Position numbers and translations under genes: made by a program
Notes under the pieces: generated by a model
Database searches by the model: none
Told to the model about the DNA's origin: nothing
Seen by the model: only the letters and a program-made list of their open reading frames with translations
From: Paulinella micropora
Lineage: Eukaryota > Cercozoa > Imbricatea > Euglyphida
Length of the DNA stretch: 64,000 nt
Reading direction: 5' to 3'
Assembly (NCBI GenBank): GCA_009731375.1
Contig: BJOX01000365.1
Span: 499,987 to 563,986 of the forward strand
Shown here: one piece after another, positions 14,218 to 25,499 of the stretch
Layout: every line of letters begins with the position of its first letter
Numbering within the stretch: the stretch's first letter is position 1

Positions 14218-15010
14218 TCACCTTCCATCTCCACTTTCCACTCCCCGCTCACAATCTTTGGATGCTCTGGCTGCACCGCAGGTGATGTACTTTGCGAGTC
14301 TGAGACTGCCCAAGCAAGGCAGCATCAGGCTGAAACGGTGTCGGGGTGTCACAGTAACCTTCCGGCATTGCTGCCACCACGCCTTCCAAAAAGATTGGAT
14401 GCGCTGCCAACGGCCGGGAGCTAAAAGCGGAGTGAAGTCTATGTTTCCTTTATAGACTTCTTCAAAAAGGGAACGAAGCGGCTTGCCCCGATCAAGGCCG
14501 TGCCACTCCATTTCCTTTGTGTCCCGGTTAGGCCGTATTTTAAACCGGAAATCACTTTACCACTTCTGATATTGTTTCAGTATTAGATAAAATATCAGTT
14601 AAGTGTTTCAAGCGATTCGTAAGTCTAAATTACGGTGAATCGGGTGGAATATCCGCACTCCAAGGAGTATCAGGGCGGCCGTCGCAAATCTCACGCATAA
14701 AAAAATCAACCATGCGCCCACATATGCGTAACATCATATGTAACAAGTCAGGAACATGACGATTCATAGGACCAACATGAAACAAGCTACGATTGTGTGC
14801 CATGCCTGGCGTTGTCTTGTCAGCTGTGGCACTGTCACGCATGGTGTGACCCATAACATTCGTGACAGATCGCCCCGATCATTTTTATGACATAAACACA
14901 TGTAACAAAAATGATCGGCACAGGCAGACTTCTGGCCACACACAGTACGTAACCATTTCATATCACCGGTAACATAAAGCTGAACATCATATTTAATACC
15001 GGTCGCCGAT
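14218..15010 (-). pseudogene. Degenerate ORF cluster, possibly transposon-derived
   Basis: Two overlapping minus-strand reading frames at 14630-14961 look like one protein broken by a frameshift near 14860. The upstream part has a Cys/His-rich 'CGQKSACADHFCYMCLCHK' segment. The downstream part has 'FHVGPMNRHVPDLLHMMLR'. A third fragment (14218-14511) is rich in Trp and Arg. Cys-rich segments followed by an 'LHxxLR' motif occur in some eukaryotic transposon-associated proteins, but I cannot name the family. Confidence 0.3.
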
Positions 15011-15191
15011 GATATCCAACCTTACTTCTCCCAGGATTCAAAGGTTTTAAGCATTTCCCCTATTCAATTTCAATTTTAATATTAATAATATTATTAAGAT
15101 TTAATGCGTAACAAAAATTACCTAGTAAAAATTTCAATATTAATACTATAATAATCAATTTTATTACTAATGATAATCAATATGTAAGCAA

Positions 15192-15245
<54 letters not shown>

Positions 15246-15683
15246 NNNNNNNNNNNNNNNNNNNNNNNNNNNNNNNNNNNNNNNNNNNNNNNNNNNNNNN
15301 NNNNNNNNNNNNNNNNNNNNNNNNNNNNNNNNNNNNNNNNNNNNNNNNNNNNNNNNNNNNNNNNNNNNNNNNNNNNNNNNNNNNNNNNNNNNNNNNNNNN
15401 NNNNNNNNNNNNNNNNNNNNNNNNNNNNNNNNNNNNNNNNNNNNNNNNNNNNNNNNNNNNNNNNNNNNNNNNNNNNNNNNNNNNNNNNNNNNNNNNNNNN
15501 NNNNNNNNNNNNNNNNNNNNNNNNNNNNNNNNNNNNNNNNNNNNNNNNNNNNNNNNNNNNNNNNNNNNNNNNNNNNNNNNNNNNNNNNNNNNNNNNNNNN
15601 NNNNNNNNNNNNNNNNNNNNNNNNNNNNNNNNNNNNNNNNNNNNNNNNNNNNNNNNNNNNNNNNNNNNNNNNNNNNNNNNNNN
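15246..15683. other. 438-bp assembly gap (N), preceded by poly-A
   Basis: A run of A (about 15193-15245) leads into 438 consecutive N. Any ORF across it is meaningless. Confidence 0.98.
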
Positions 15684-15950
15684 GGTTTCAAGCGACTCTG
15701 AGGGGTAAGAATAAACACGGGGGCAAAGCGTAATCTTTGCCCTGCATACATTCCTAAAATTTGGTGTTGGGTTTATTACACAACATTGAAGCATACCACG
15801 CCCTTTGCCCCCGTATTAGTTAGTAATAGTAACATTGGCGTAGATATATAAAGACACTGACACACCCACCACCCCCTCACCTCTCTCTCAGAGCATGCAT
15901 CTGGAGGCACTCGTCGACCCGCATATTGCTTCAGTTCCACGAGGTCCTCC

Positions 15951-16281
15951 TTACACTTGCACATGAGCAATAGAAAAATAATTCCCTCCTGAGTAGTAGG
16001 GTGCTGGAAGCCCGTGACCGACTCCCTCTTCTGATCCAAAGCAAAACATTTCATCGCCCCAGGTGACCATGCTGTGGTTTGCGCCCAACTTGCTGCCGTC
16101 CTCTCCAATCGGAATGCATAACTGCCGTGCATCGGACGCCCCTCTCTCCCGCCATCCCGCCTCCAACTGCAGCATGAGCTTGTTGGGATCTGCTGCTGCC
16201 GACTTGCCATCTTTTGAATGTTCAAGACCGTACTTGGGGATGACCTCCTGCGTCAACTCCTTGCGTTGTTTCACCAACTTA

Positions 16282-16364
<83 letters not shown>

Positions 16365-16375
16365 ATTAGAACAGA

Positions 16376-16410
<35 letters not shown>

Positions 16411-17042
16411 AAATGATGACCTTTGCCCCCATTAACCAAGGGTGCTGACTTGCCCGCAGCAGATTGGTCACCTGCTGGTCGGACATCACGTTGCGAACCA
16501 TATGCAGCAACGTTTGCGTGGCGATCTTAGCCTGCTGGTTATCGCCAGGCTTGAACATTAACTGGTCGCTCAGGTTCATGTACTGGAGCGTGAACTCCTC
16601 GGACCACCTCTGCATCCGTGGAGCCATGGGCCTCCCCCAAAAGCTGTCCAACAATCGCCTTCGCCTTGGCTATCTTCCGCCTTCTCAACATCATGGCTCT
16701 TGGCTTAACTTGGGCTTCCTTCCTTGGTTTGGGCACAAGACACGTTACGTAGTAGTAGTCCCTGTTTTTGTGCATGTCGCACATAATGTTGTCCCCGCAC
16801 ATAATGTTGTCCCTGGCGTCGTCCAAAATGGACACCAACTCCGAATCGGGATTCCGAAGGGATAGAGATTGGTGGCCTTTTTGGAGTCTGGTCACCATCC
16901 CCAAGGTCGAACTGCTCTTATGCTTTCTGGGCAATCTCTTCGAAAACTGAGGACAAGTCCTTGGGGGGGTGGCTGCTTTGGGTTTTACCCTCAGCTGTGT
17001 CAGGGGAAACATTGACAAACACAACACCAGAGTTCCTGCCAT
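15951..17042 (-). pseudogene. Fragmented host or transposon gene, minus strand
   Basis: Coding-like minus-strand segments in order are 17042-16539 (basic, 'RRRKIAKAKAIVGQLLGEA'), then 16654-16440 in another frame ('KIATQTLLHMVRNVMSDQQ'). After a poly-T/CT insertion (16281-16410) comes 16275-15951 ('LTQEVIPKYGLEHSKDGKSA...'). Composition is normal and the pieces follow each other, suggesting one gene with an intron or insertion at the microsatellite and a frameshift near 16545. No domain is recognised. Confidence 0.35.
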
Positions 17043-17211
17043 AATCGGGGGACGCTTTTCGTTTCTCTGCTACCGTTGTTTGGTTTTTTTTCCCCCCTAC
17101 TCAGAGAGACGTTTTTCCCTCTCAGTCCTTGTTTTGTTTTTGTCCCAAGTCTTTACGTTTGTCCAAGCCCGGACAGAGGGCTTGGGACGAGGCATGAGAA
17201 GGCGGCTCTGA

Positions 17212-17758
17212 GTTTCAAATAAAAGTGCCGCCAGACTGCGCCGGTCCGTAAAAAAAGTTGACAGAATTTTGCTTCTTGGCTGGCATGGCCTGGACCGGCC
17301 TGGACATTTTTTAGGGTAAAAGGTCCCAAAAACACCAAAAACACAGGAAACTAAGGCTTCTGAAGTACTGCTCCTTGTTTCAAAAGGGTTGCATATTCAG
17401 AAAGCTCAGCCTCGATATTGGTCCGCACCAAATTATGGTGAATTATAGTCAAACTTTGCCCAATAACTTTTTTTTAATGAACAAAACACAAAACTTTTAA
17501 CCGTTATAAATTTGAATTTCAATTTTTTTCAGTGAGGACAAGATCTCATCGTGATCTTTACAACAAAAAATTGTGATTAGAAAAATGTTAAAAACTACAA
17601 AAGTTATACTTGCCAGGAGTCCGTTTTGGACCCCACTAAAACTTGACGAACTAAAAAACATGCGAAGAAGAAGAAGAACTTCGGAAGAAGAAGAAGAAGA
17701 CTTGAAGAAGAAGAAGACTTGAAGAAGAAGAAGACTTGAAGAAGAAGAAGACTTGAAA

Positions 17759-17789
<31 letters not shown>

Positions 17790-18690
17790 TACAAGTATTT
17801 TCTTATTAATTTGACAGCACTGTTTGCACTAAAAATCGAATAGTAAAGTTACAGGTAGTTACTAGGCTTAGTACAGCAATATTTTAATACCTCTTGTGAC
17901 AGTCTGTGACTGACTTGAGTATATATAAATACTATCATTTACTAGTACTGTACACATAATCTATCATGATAATTAAATAAAAGCTTAGACATAATCAAAT
18001 TAAGTGTACGCAATCATGTCGCATTACCGGGAAACTGTCGGAAACATTGTCAGCAGTCGAAGATTGAGCTGGTTACACAAGTTCCTAAAATTTAAACTAA
18101 GAAATGCCACAAAGTCATGGCGCAGCAGTGATCAAAATAACATTTTATTTGATTCTCACACTGAGCTTTAAGTCGAAATAGTATGGCGCTTTAGAGCCAG
18201 TCGAAATAGTATGGCGCGGCAAATTTGTCAGCTCTTTAAAACTGTAATTACTGCTAATATCTGCAACTGTTAAATTAGTTGATACTGTCTATATCAAGCT
18301 AGTTCAGCTCAGGGGTGCTACACTATTTCATTTTTCTTAAAGCGGCAATGCAACTAGGGAGCGAGGGGTGGCAAGCGTGCGTTGTGTGTGTATATGTTGT
18401 TGAAAGGAAGGTCTGGGGTTGGGTGTAACTTGGGCGCGGGGGGGGGGGGGGGGGGGTTTTGGGGGAAAGGGGGGGGGGGGGGGGNNNNNNNNNNGGGGAG
18501 AGGGGTGCCTTGACTGTAATCTGTCATGCATAAAATAGCAGCTTTGGTCTTTTTCTTGTCTCGACTGTACATGCCCAGCGGCTCAGGTGGTTGAGCGCAA
18601 AGCATGTCATTGACAAAGCATTTCGCCATGTTATTAATCATGACTTAGCGACACTATTAGCAATTACTACTACTACTGCTACTACTACTG

Positions 18691-18724
<34 letters not shown>

Positions 18725-18735
18725 CACTACTACTA
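17212..18735. other. Non-coding region with GAA minisatellite and gap
   Basis: Contains an 'ACTTGAAGAAGAAGAAG' minisatellite at about 17665-17790, A/T-rich unique sequence, G homopolymers around a 10-N gap (18485-18494), and a short TAC array (18664-18738). No gene is supported. Confidence 0.55.
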
Positions 18736-20684
18736 CTACACCAGGTCCTCCTCGTAACATTTGGAAATGAACTCCAGGCGGGGGAACTCGCGGTGCAAAA
18801 AGTCAAATGTGGCGCTGTGGCTTTCCACCATGTTGAGAGTGCGCAGTGTGCCACACAAGCGCAGAAAGGACTGCCAAGCACTGGTGGTCATGGTCGGGCT
18901 GTCCAGCTGCAGGAAGGAGAGGGGTAATCGCTGTAGCTGGGAAAGGGACGCCGCAGAAATCAGGTTCTGTCTGCCAAGCCAGAGCCTTTCCAGGTTCGGG
19001 CATAAGGAGCACAACTTTGCCACGTCTTCATCTGTGAGTTGCTCGTGCAGGAACAGCTCCTTGAGCGGCAGCCCACCAGGTTATCAATGAACTCCCGCCG
19101 AAGCCCTGTACATCCCCCCAAGTACAGAAGTTCAAGAGGAAGCTGCGCCGAGGACAAATAAGCCAAGCCTCTTCCTGTCATGTTCTTACTGTCACAGAGG
19201 TACAGAGATCGAAGTGAGTGCATGGACTTGAGGTGGTGGAAGTTTTTTTCCTCCATATTGAGCCCGCGCAAACTCAGACGCTCAATGGGTAACGACTGCA
19301 ACGAGGTGAGAAAACTGCCGGAAATCCTAGAATTGTGAGATACTTCTAGGCTGGTGAGTTGAGCGAGATCCTTCAGATGTCTTAAGTTTTCTTCAGCCAA
19401 GTCGTTGCATTTCAGAATGAGTTCTCTCAGCGGCAGCCCCTTGAGTGATGATAAGCCGACTCCTGTGATGTCTGTGTAGGAAGCTTCGAACGATCGCAGG
19501 TTTTCATACTCAGCAAGCTGCGCAAACAAGGTGTCGTCGACGTTACAAGAGGACAGACCCAAATTTCTCACTTTGAGGCGGAGAGGAAGATACTCAAAGA
19601 AATCTTTCTGAGAGAACCCGTAAATAAACAGTTTGGAAAGAGGCAGGGCTTCCAAGGTTTCGCGGAGGTCTACGGACAGTACATCTTTCTCAGTAGGTTT
19701 CAACAACTCTATGCGCAATTGTTTGATGGACAGGTTCCGTAGCGCTTTGAGATCCACCTTGCTGGTCGCTGTGGCTTAGAATATCCGCAAGATTTCTAAA
19801 GACTGCATCTGTTCGAGTGGCAAGAGATCGCAGTTGGAAAGGTCAATGGCTCTGAGGACAAGCTCGGTGGTAACAGGATTAGCCAAGAGCCGCAGTGAGG
19901 CAGCGCCACAAACACTTACACTTCGAAACCCCAAGCGTGCCAGTCTGGACAAAACATGATCCGGGAGTGTAGACAGCCGCCGGCAGCAGTTGCCTCGGCG
20001 ACCCGAGGACGACCTGGAGTCTCTGTAGCGGCAAGCTAGTTTTGCCGTCGGGGCTCTTGCCTTCCGGGGTGGTCTCTTGAGACTCGGTCTCTCTCTTGCA
20101 GTCGCAGCGTGGGTGGCCGCGCATCGCGATGGTACATAGTTCGTGACAGCTGCCGATTGAGTCGCGACGATAGCGAAGTGCTCGCGCACGGTCAGGAAAG
20201 AGAAAATGTGATGCAGAAGGATGTCAGGCAGGTTGTGCAAGCAAGGAGGAGGTATTACTAATTCTCTCCTCGCTTGCAAATCTAATGTCTGAGCGGCAAG
20301 GCCGGCATTGACCACAGCGTTTAGGGCGGATGTCATAAATCCTGCACAGAGAGTCCTTTCGTCGAGTTGCGCCATGAAACCGCTCATGGCGGCGCCGAGT
20401 GATAGCATGGCTGTTGTTGGTGTTGTTGTTGTTGTTGTTGTTTTTGCTGTTGTTGTCACTGCCGCTGCCGCTGCTGCTGCTGTGTTTGTTGTTGTTGTTG
20501 TTGTTGTTGTTGGTTTCTGTGCCCTTTCTCTGAACATTTTGCTTTTTGCGCGGAAGATGTTTGTCTCCTGATGATGAGGAGCTCGAATTTCGCGAACGGG
20601 AAGGCTTCCTTCTTTTTGCTTTTTCTTTTTTTGAACGCCCGCCTCCGTCCATCGCGGATATCTAATGCAACAGTAAAGGCCCAA
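18736..20684 (-). pseudogene. F-box / leucine-rich-repeat protein, interrupted
   Basis: The N-terminal ORF (20684-19776) has a Lys-rich start, Thr/Ala/Asn-codon microsatellites, then an F-box-like segment 'LPDILLHHIFSFLTVREHF' and the first LRRs. It ends at TAA (19776-19778). The same frame continues at once into 19757-18960 with at least seven LRRs of the pattern LxxLPLxxLxLxxxx. Near 19073 the frame shifts by one, and the final LRRs continue to 18736. Intact F-box/LRR proteins are substrate adaptors of SCF ubiquitin ligases. With one nonsense codon and one frameshift this copy is probably a pseudogene, although the shift lies beside a G run and could be a sequencing error. Confidence 0.65.
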
Positions 20685-20691
20685 TCAACAA

Positions 20692-21602
20692 TCGAATATC
20701 ATCATCATCATCATCATTATCATCATAACCACCACCACCACCAACACCACCACTTCCACGACCAACACCAACACCACCATAATCATCATTATTACTAACC
20801 CATCAACATCATCATTCATTAATGCATCATCATCCTCATCATCACTATCGTCATCATCATCACCATAATCGCTATCATAACCATCTCCACCGGAGGAGGG
20901 GACGAAAGAAGGAAGAACAAAGAAGAAGTCAAAGGAAAAAAGCAAGGAAGGAGGAAAACGAAAGGAAGACAAAGAAGAAGAAGAAGAAGAAGAAGAAGAA
21001 GAAGAAGAAGAAGAAGAAAGAAGAAGAAGAAGAAGAAGAAGAAGAAGAAGAAGAAGAAGAAGAAGAAGAAGAAGAAGAAGAAGAAGAAGAAAGAAGAAAG
21101 AAGAAAGAAGAAAGAAGAAAGAAGAAAGAAGAAGAAAGAAGAAAGAAGAAAGAAGAAAGAAGAAAGCAGAAAGCAGAAAGCAGAAAGCAGAAAGAAGAAA
21201 GAAGAAAGAAGAAAGAAGAAGAAAGAAGAAAGAAGAAAGAAGAAAGAAGAAAGAAGAAAGAAGAAAGAAGAAAGAAGAAAGAAGAAAGAAGAAAGAAGAA
21301 AGAAGAAAGAAGAAAGAAGAAGAAGAAAGAAGAAAGAAGAAAGAAGAAGAAAGAAGGAAGAAGGAAGAAAGAAGAAAGAAGAAAGAAGAAAGAAGAAAGA
21401 AGAAAGAAGAAAGAAGAAGAAAGAAGAAAGAAAGAAGAAAGAAGAAAGAAGAAAGAAGAAAGAAAGAAGAAAGAAGAAAGAAGAAAGAAGAAAGAAGAAA
21501 GAAAGAAGAAAGAAGAAAAAAGAAAGAAGAAAGAAGAAGAAAGAAGAAAGAAGAAAGAAAAAGAAAGAGAAAAAGAAGAAGAAGAAGAAGTAGTAGTAGT
21601 AC

Positions 21603-21646
<44 letters not shown>

Positions 21647-21950
21647 ATTGTAGTAGCATTAATAACAGTAATAGCAGTAACAGCAGCGCCAGTGTCAATG
21701 CCAGAGTTAGTAGCAGTAGCAGTAGCAATAGCGGAAAAAAGAAGCTGTAGAGAAAGTAGCAGTGATGGTAGACGAAAGAAGAAAATTTCAAATACGAAGA
21801 AGAAGAAGAAGAAGAAGAAGAAGAAGAAGAAGAAGAAGAAGAAGACGAAGACGAAGACGAAGACGAAGAAGAAGAAGAAGAAGAAGAAGAAGAAGAAGAA
21901 GAAGAAGAAGAAGAAGAAGAAGAAGAAGAAGAAAAAGGAGGAGGAGGTGG
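20692..21950. repeat. CAT/CAC repeats and a long homopurine (GAA/GAAGAAA) tract
   Basis: CAT/CAC-rich repeats (20692-20890) precede about 0.6 kb of almost pure purine on the plus strand (about 20975-21592). A TAG/GTA array and a second GAA tract follow (about 21797-21940). Long overlapping ORFs on both strands are repeat artefacts. Such mirror-like purine tracts can form triplex DNA. Confidence 0.9.
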
Positions 21951-21959
21951 CAATATTGA

Positions 21960-22565
21960 ACAGCATCACCAAAATATACGCCAAGGAAAGGGCAAGAAAA
22001 GCACAGCAAACATAGCATAGCAAACGAAGCAAGAAAACTTAAGGAGGAAAAAACATGAACCATTAAGACAAGAAAATACGAAGCTTCACCAAACAGACCA
22101 AGTTTCCACCAAACAAAACAAGGCCCAACCGAACACCACTATTCAACCAAACCCAATTCCACAAAGGCCTGCAGCTTTTGGATACCTACTCCTGACCAAC
22201 GCCAACAAACTGCTTCCAAACCATACCTTGGAATAAATCTTCCACTTCCATATCCAACCCCGCCTCTTAAGAACATCAGTGTATGGGGCACGCAATACCC
22301 AACAAAAACATACCGACCAAGTCATACAACGAGCGCTCGCAAAAATGGTCCGCTCTTGGTATATTGTTACACAGAAAGGAAAAGCAAATTTGGTTTTTGC
22401 GGCATTGTTGAACGATGGTGATGTCGCTTTTTGAATTCCATGGTGTAATTTGTGCAGTTTGTCATGAGTTCATATGATAAGTTGTTCCAGATCTGGGTGA
22501 AGTGGGCGTGTCATCTCTTCAAGAAATCGAGACCAGAGAAGACCAGTAGGCACGCGATCAGACTG

Positions 22566-22611
<46 letters not shown>

Positions 22612-24079
22612 NNNNNNNNNNAGCCAGGAAAGACTCGCGCAAATAGAAGTTTCAATAGTCCCTATTGTTTTCAATGTTTTCCCTACTTGTTCAAACGTTT
22701 GCGTCACAACTTTTCAAGTTTCCTACTTTTTTTCCCCCGACCCTTTTTCTTGCTGGTTCGACTTGTCAAACAAGAATCACCCACATCTGTGACATGAAAA
22801 TCATTCATACCCATCGCCATGGAGAACTACCCACTGAGAAAAATTAGGTATGAACCGCGAACACGATAGTGGCATGGGTAGATTACATAGAGCTGTGTGG
22901 ACAAGCAATTTGGCAAAGTGATCCAGAAAATTGCCGGAGTCTGAACCAAAACCTAAACTTACTCACCACAGGCCAGATAAATGTGGTGTTTTTCTAGTTT
23001 ATCGTCTCTGATGTGGCCAGTTTTGAGTCAGATCCCCCAGTGGGGCAGGTTTTGACTCATTTTTGAGTGTGCTGCAGTTTTTGATTTTTTATTTTCTTGT
23101 GGGGGGTACTTAATTGTGGGTGTAGAAAGTGTGTTAGTCTTGCCTGCTATGTGTGATCCACAGCAGCAATAATCGTGTTGGTTACCAAATATGAAATGGC
23201 CTGACTTTTATGCCTTGAATAATGTATTCTTATCGTGGTTTTTGCCTGTTAGATCTTCCTGTGTACATCGCTATTGGCGTTAGCCTGGAGGGGTTACGGT
23301 GAGCGCAGAAGTCTGTCTGTGACGATGGAAAGTGATGGGTAAGTCTTCTTTGACACTTCATTTGTAAAAATGTATATGTATACATACATACATACATACA
23401 TACATACATACATACATACATACAAATTTCATACATACATACATACATATGTACATACATACATACATACATCAATACATACATACATACATACATACAT
23501 ACATACATACATACATACATACATACGTATGTATGTATGTATGTATGTATATGTATGTATGTATGTGTATGTACATATGTATGTATGTATGTATGTATGT
23601 TTGTATGTATGTATGTCTGACAGCGGACGAGAAAAAAGCAAGAATATTGTAAATGCATGAATTTCAGCATTTGAAGCCGTTTCCACAAACATGTTTGATA
23701 TGGTAGGACTGACTATGAATGATTGCTATTAATATTACAAGTTTTGGTCCAATTTGGCACATCAGGCCTAAAATCAAATTAAGAAATTCTGGAATGAGCT
23801 CATTTCTAGCAATTTGAAATATCAGAACTAAGTGATGCTACAAGAACAACTAGAAAAGTTGTGACATGTGCCGCGCAAGTAATAAAACATGTGATTTTAT
23901 GTACCTAGTGTTCTCGTCACTTTCGCAAGTTCCTCTAACACAAGAGAGATTCTTGTTTTTGGACTTTTTATCCACGTTCTTTGCTACCAATAATGTCAAG
24001 TGATGTCCCTTGAGAAGCAAGAGCAGCAAAGCGTAGGGCTGCAACGTCTGCTGCTTCATCCAGTGCGTTATCTACCATC
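21960..24079. other. Non-coding region with poly-A gap and palindromic ATAC/GTAT microsatellite
   Basis: A poly-A run ends in a 10-N gap (22612-22621). At 23370-23620 an ATAC array switches to GTAT at about 23527, forming an inverted microsatellite. No gene was found. Confidence 0.6.
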
Positions 24080-24283
24080 ATGGCGGCAGCCAGTGAGGCG
24101 GTTGGAAACTCAGCCTCTTCCCCAAGAGCACCATGTCCCCCACCGTCATTCGTGGTTGGGGTACCGAGCATCTCTGTACCGTCCACTTCGACTTCTGCAA
24201 CAAGTGGAGATACATCCGCCTCCCTGCACTCGTCTGGACCGGCGTTGCTTGTGTCGTCAGTCAGCTCGCCAGCTGCTGGATGA

Positions 24284-25222
24284 ATGGTCGTTGCAGGTGG
24301 GCCAGCTCCGGCAGTTGTGGGAGCAGGGTGGGTTGCTTCGGGTCATCATGGTGTCGCCGCACCCGCTGCGGCTGGGCACATCGGTGTCCCCACTGGTGTG
24401 GGCGCAGCGGGCGGGAGCAATATACACGCGCCCGTGATGATTGATGCAACTCAAATGTGTGCACTAATGCAAGCTTTCATGGCTGGGGGAGGAGCGAGTC
24501 GTGCAGTTTGTGATTATAAGGGTAACAGATAGCCTGTGTGGCAAGGTGATTACTAATGATGTACATGTGTTGTACGTGTGTTAGGCTGTCTTAGCGAGAC
24601 AAGCCCTGGCCAAGACTACTGCACCCGCCACGAGGAGCAGAGCCTGCAGAAGGTGGATGGTGCTGGCTGGCCTCACCCTGGCAGGATGGAGCAGATACTC
24701 GCGGCTGTACTGGACATGGCGAAGAGCCAGAAGAGATCAGAGCTATCCACGGACTCAAGCATGGCCATGATGTTGGAAGCAGTTGAGGAGAAGGCTGCTT
24801 GTTCGATGATACTGGCGCTACTTACTACTCACAATGGTGGTGAGTCCAAGTTTGAGGACCTTGGTGTGTTGATTGCGGCAGTGGTCAAGTATTTCAAGAC
24901 TCGCTCCGCTGGCTACGGTGTGGAGGATGCACTCAAGATCGCCAAGGCACACGCCAAGAAGGTAGACTCCGCAGTCTGGGACGACGTGGATGAGTACTTT
25001 ACGCCTGCAGGCCCACTACTCAAGAGGAAGAAGCTGGGAGGAGCATCAGCTGCGAAGGATCTATCATCGTTCAGATGCTACAACTGTGGGGAGTATGGTT
25101 ATCTGTCCCAGAAATGCCCGCTTCCCAAGCGTGACAGTGACGAGATGCGTGACCCCCGCAATGTTGGTGGAGCCCGCGCGACTCCGTCGCGCCCGTGGGA
25201 CAACATGCCAGCTCGCAAATAA
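24284..25222 (+). CDS. Spliced Gag-like protein with zinc knuckle (DIRS-type element ORF1)
   Basis: Exon 1 runs from ATG 24284 to 24521. Intron 24522-24584 begins GTAACA, has a TACTAAT branch-like site at 24551-24557 and ends TTAG. Splicing joins '...CDYKG' to 'CLSETSPGQDYCTRHEE', making a C-x4-C-x10-C-x2-H pattern. Exon 2 continues to 25222 with an alpha-helical Gag-like body, and a C-terminal knuckle 'CYNCGEYGYLSQKC' in which the usual His is Tyr. The preceding in-frame sequence from 24080 is also coding-like but is closed by TGA 24281-24283. It lies just upstream of the RT region, so it probably packages element RNA. Confidence 0.55.
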
Positions 25223-25499
25223 AGGAGCATTATTGATGTGCATGGTGGCTACTTGTCTTGTAAAGCAGTGATAATATTATTTGGCTCGGTATCGGTTCAG
25301 TAACGTAGGAGCCGATTGAATTGATATATGGTCGAGACTGGTCGACCTGTAGGTGGCTTGGTATTAAGTTAATTAAACCAGTGTTCTTTTCAAACTTGGA
25401 ATTATTTTGTACATTAGTATTAATGCTGCTGACAGTCCTGGTTAGATTATTAAATTCTTCTTTCATATATATAGGACACTTGATTGGCAATGTAGACTC

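Noticed and set aside
15167-15794. Large ORFs spanning the 438-N gap
   Set aside because: They consist mainly of unknown bases.
20685-22032. 400-residue ORFs rich in Lys/Glu or Phe/Leu/Ser
   Set aside because: Products of the GAA/GAAA homopurine tract, with no other protein signature.
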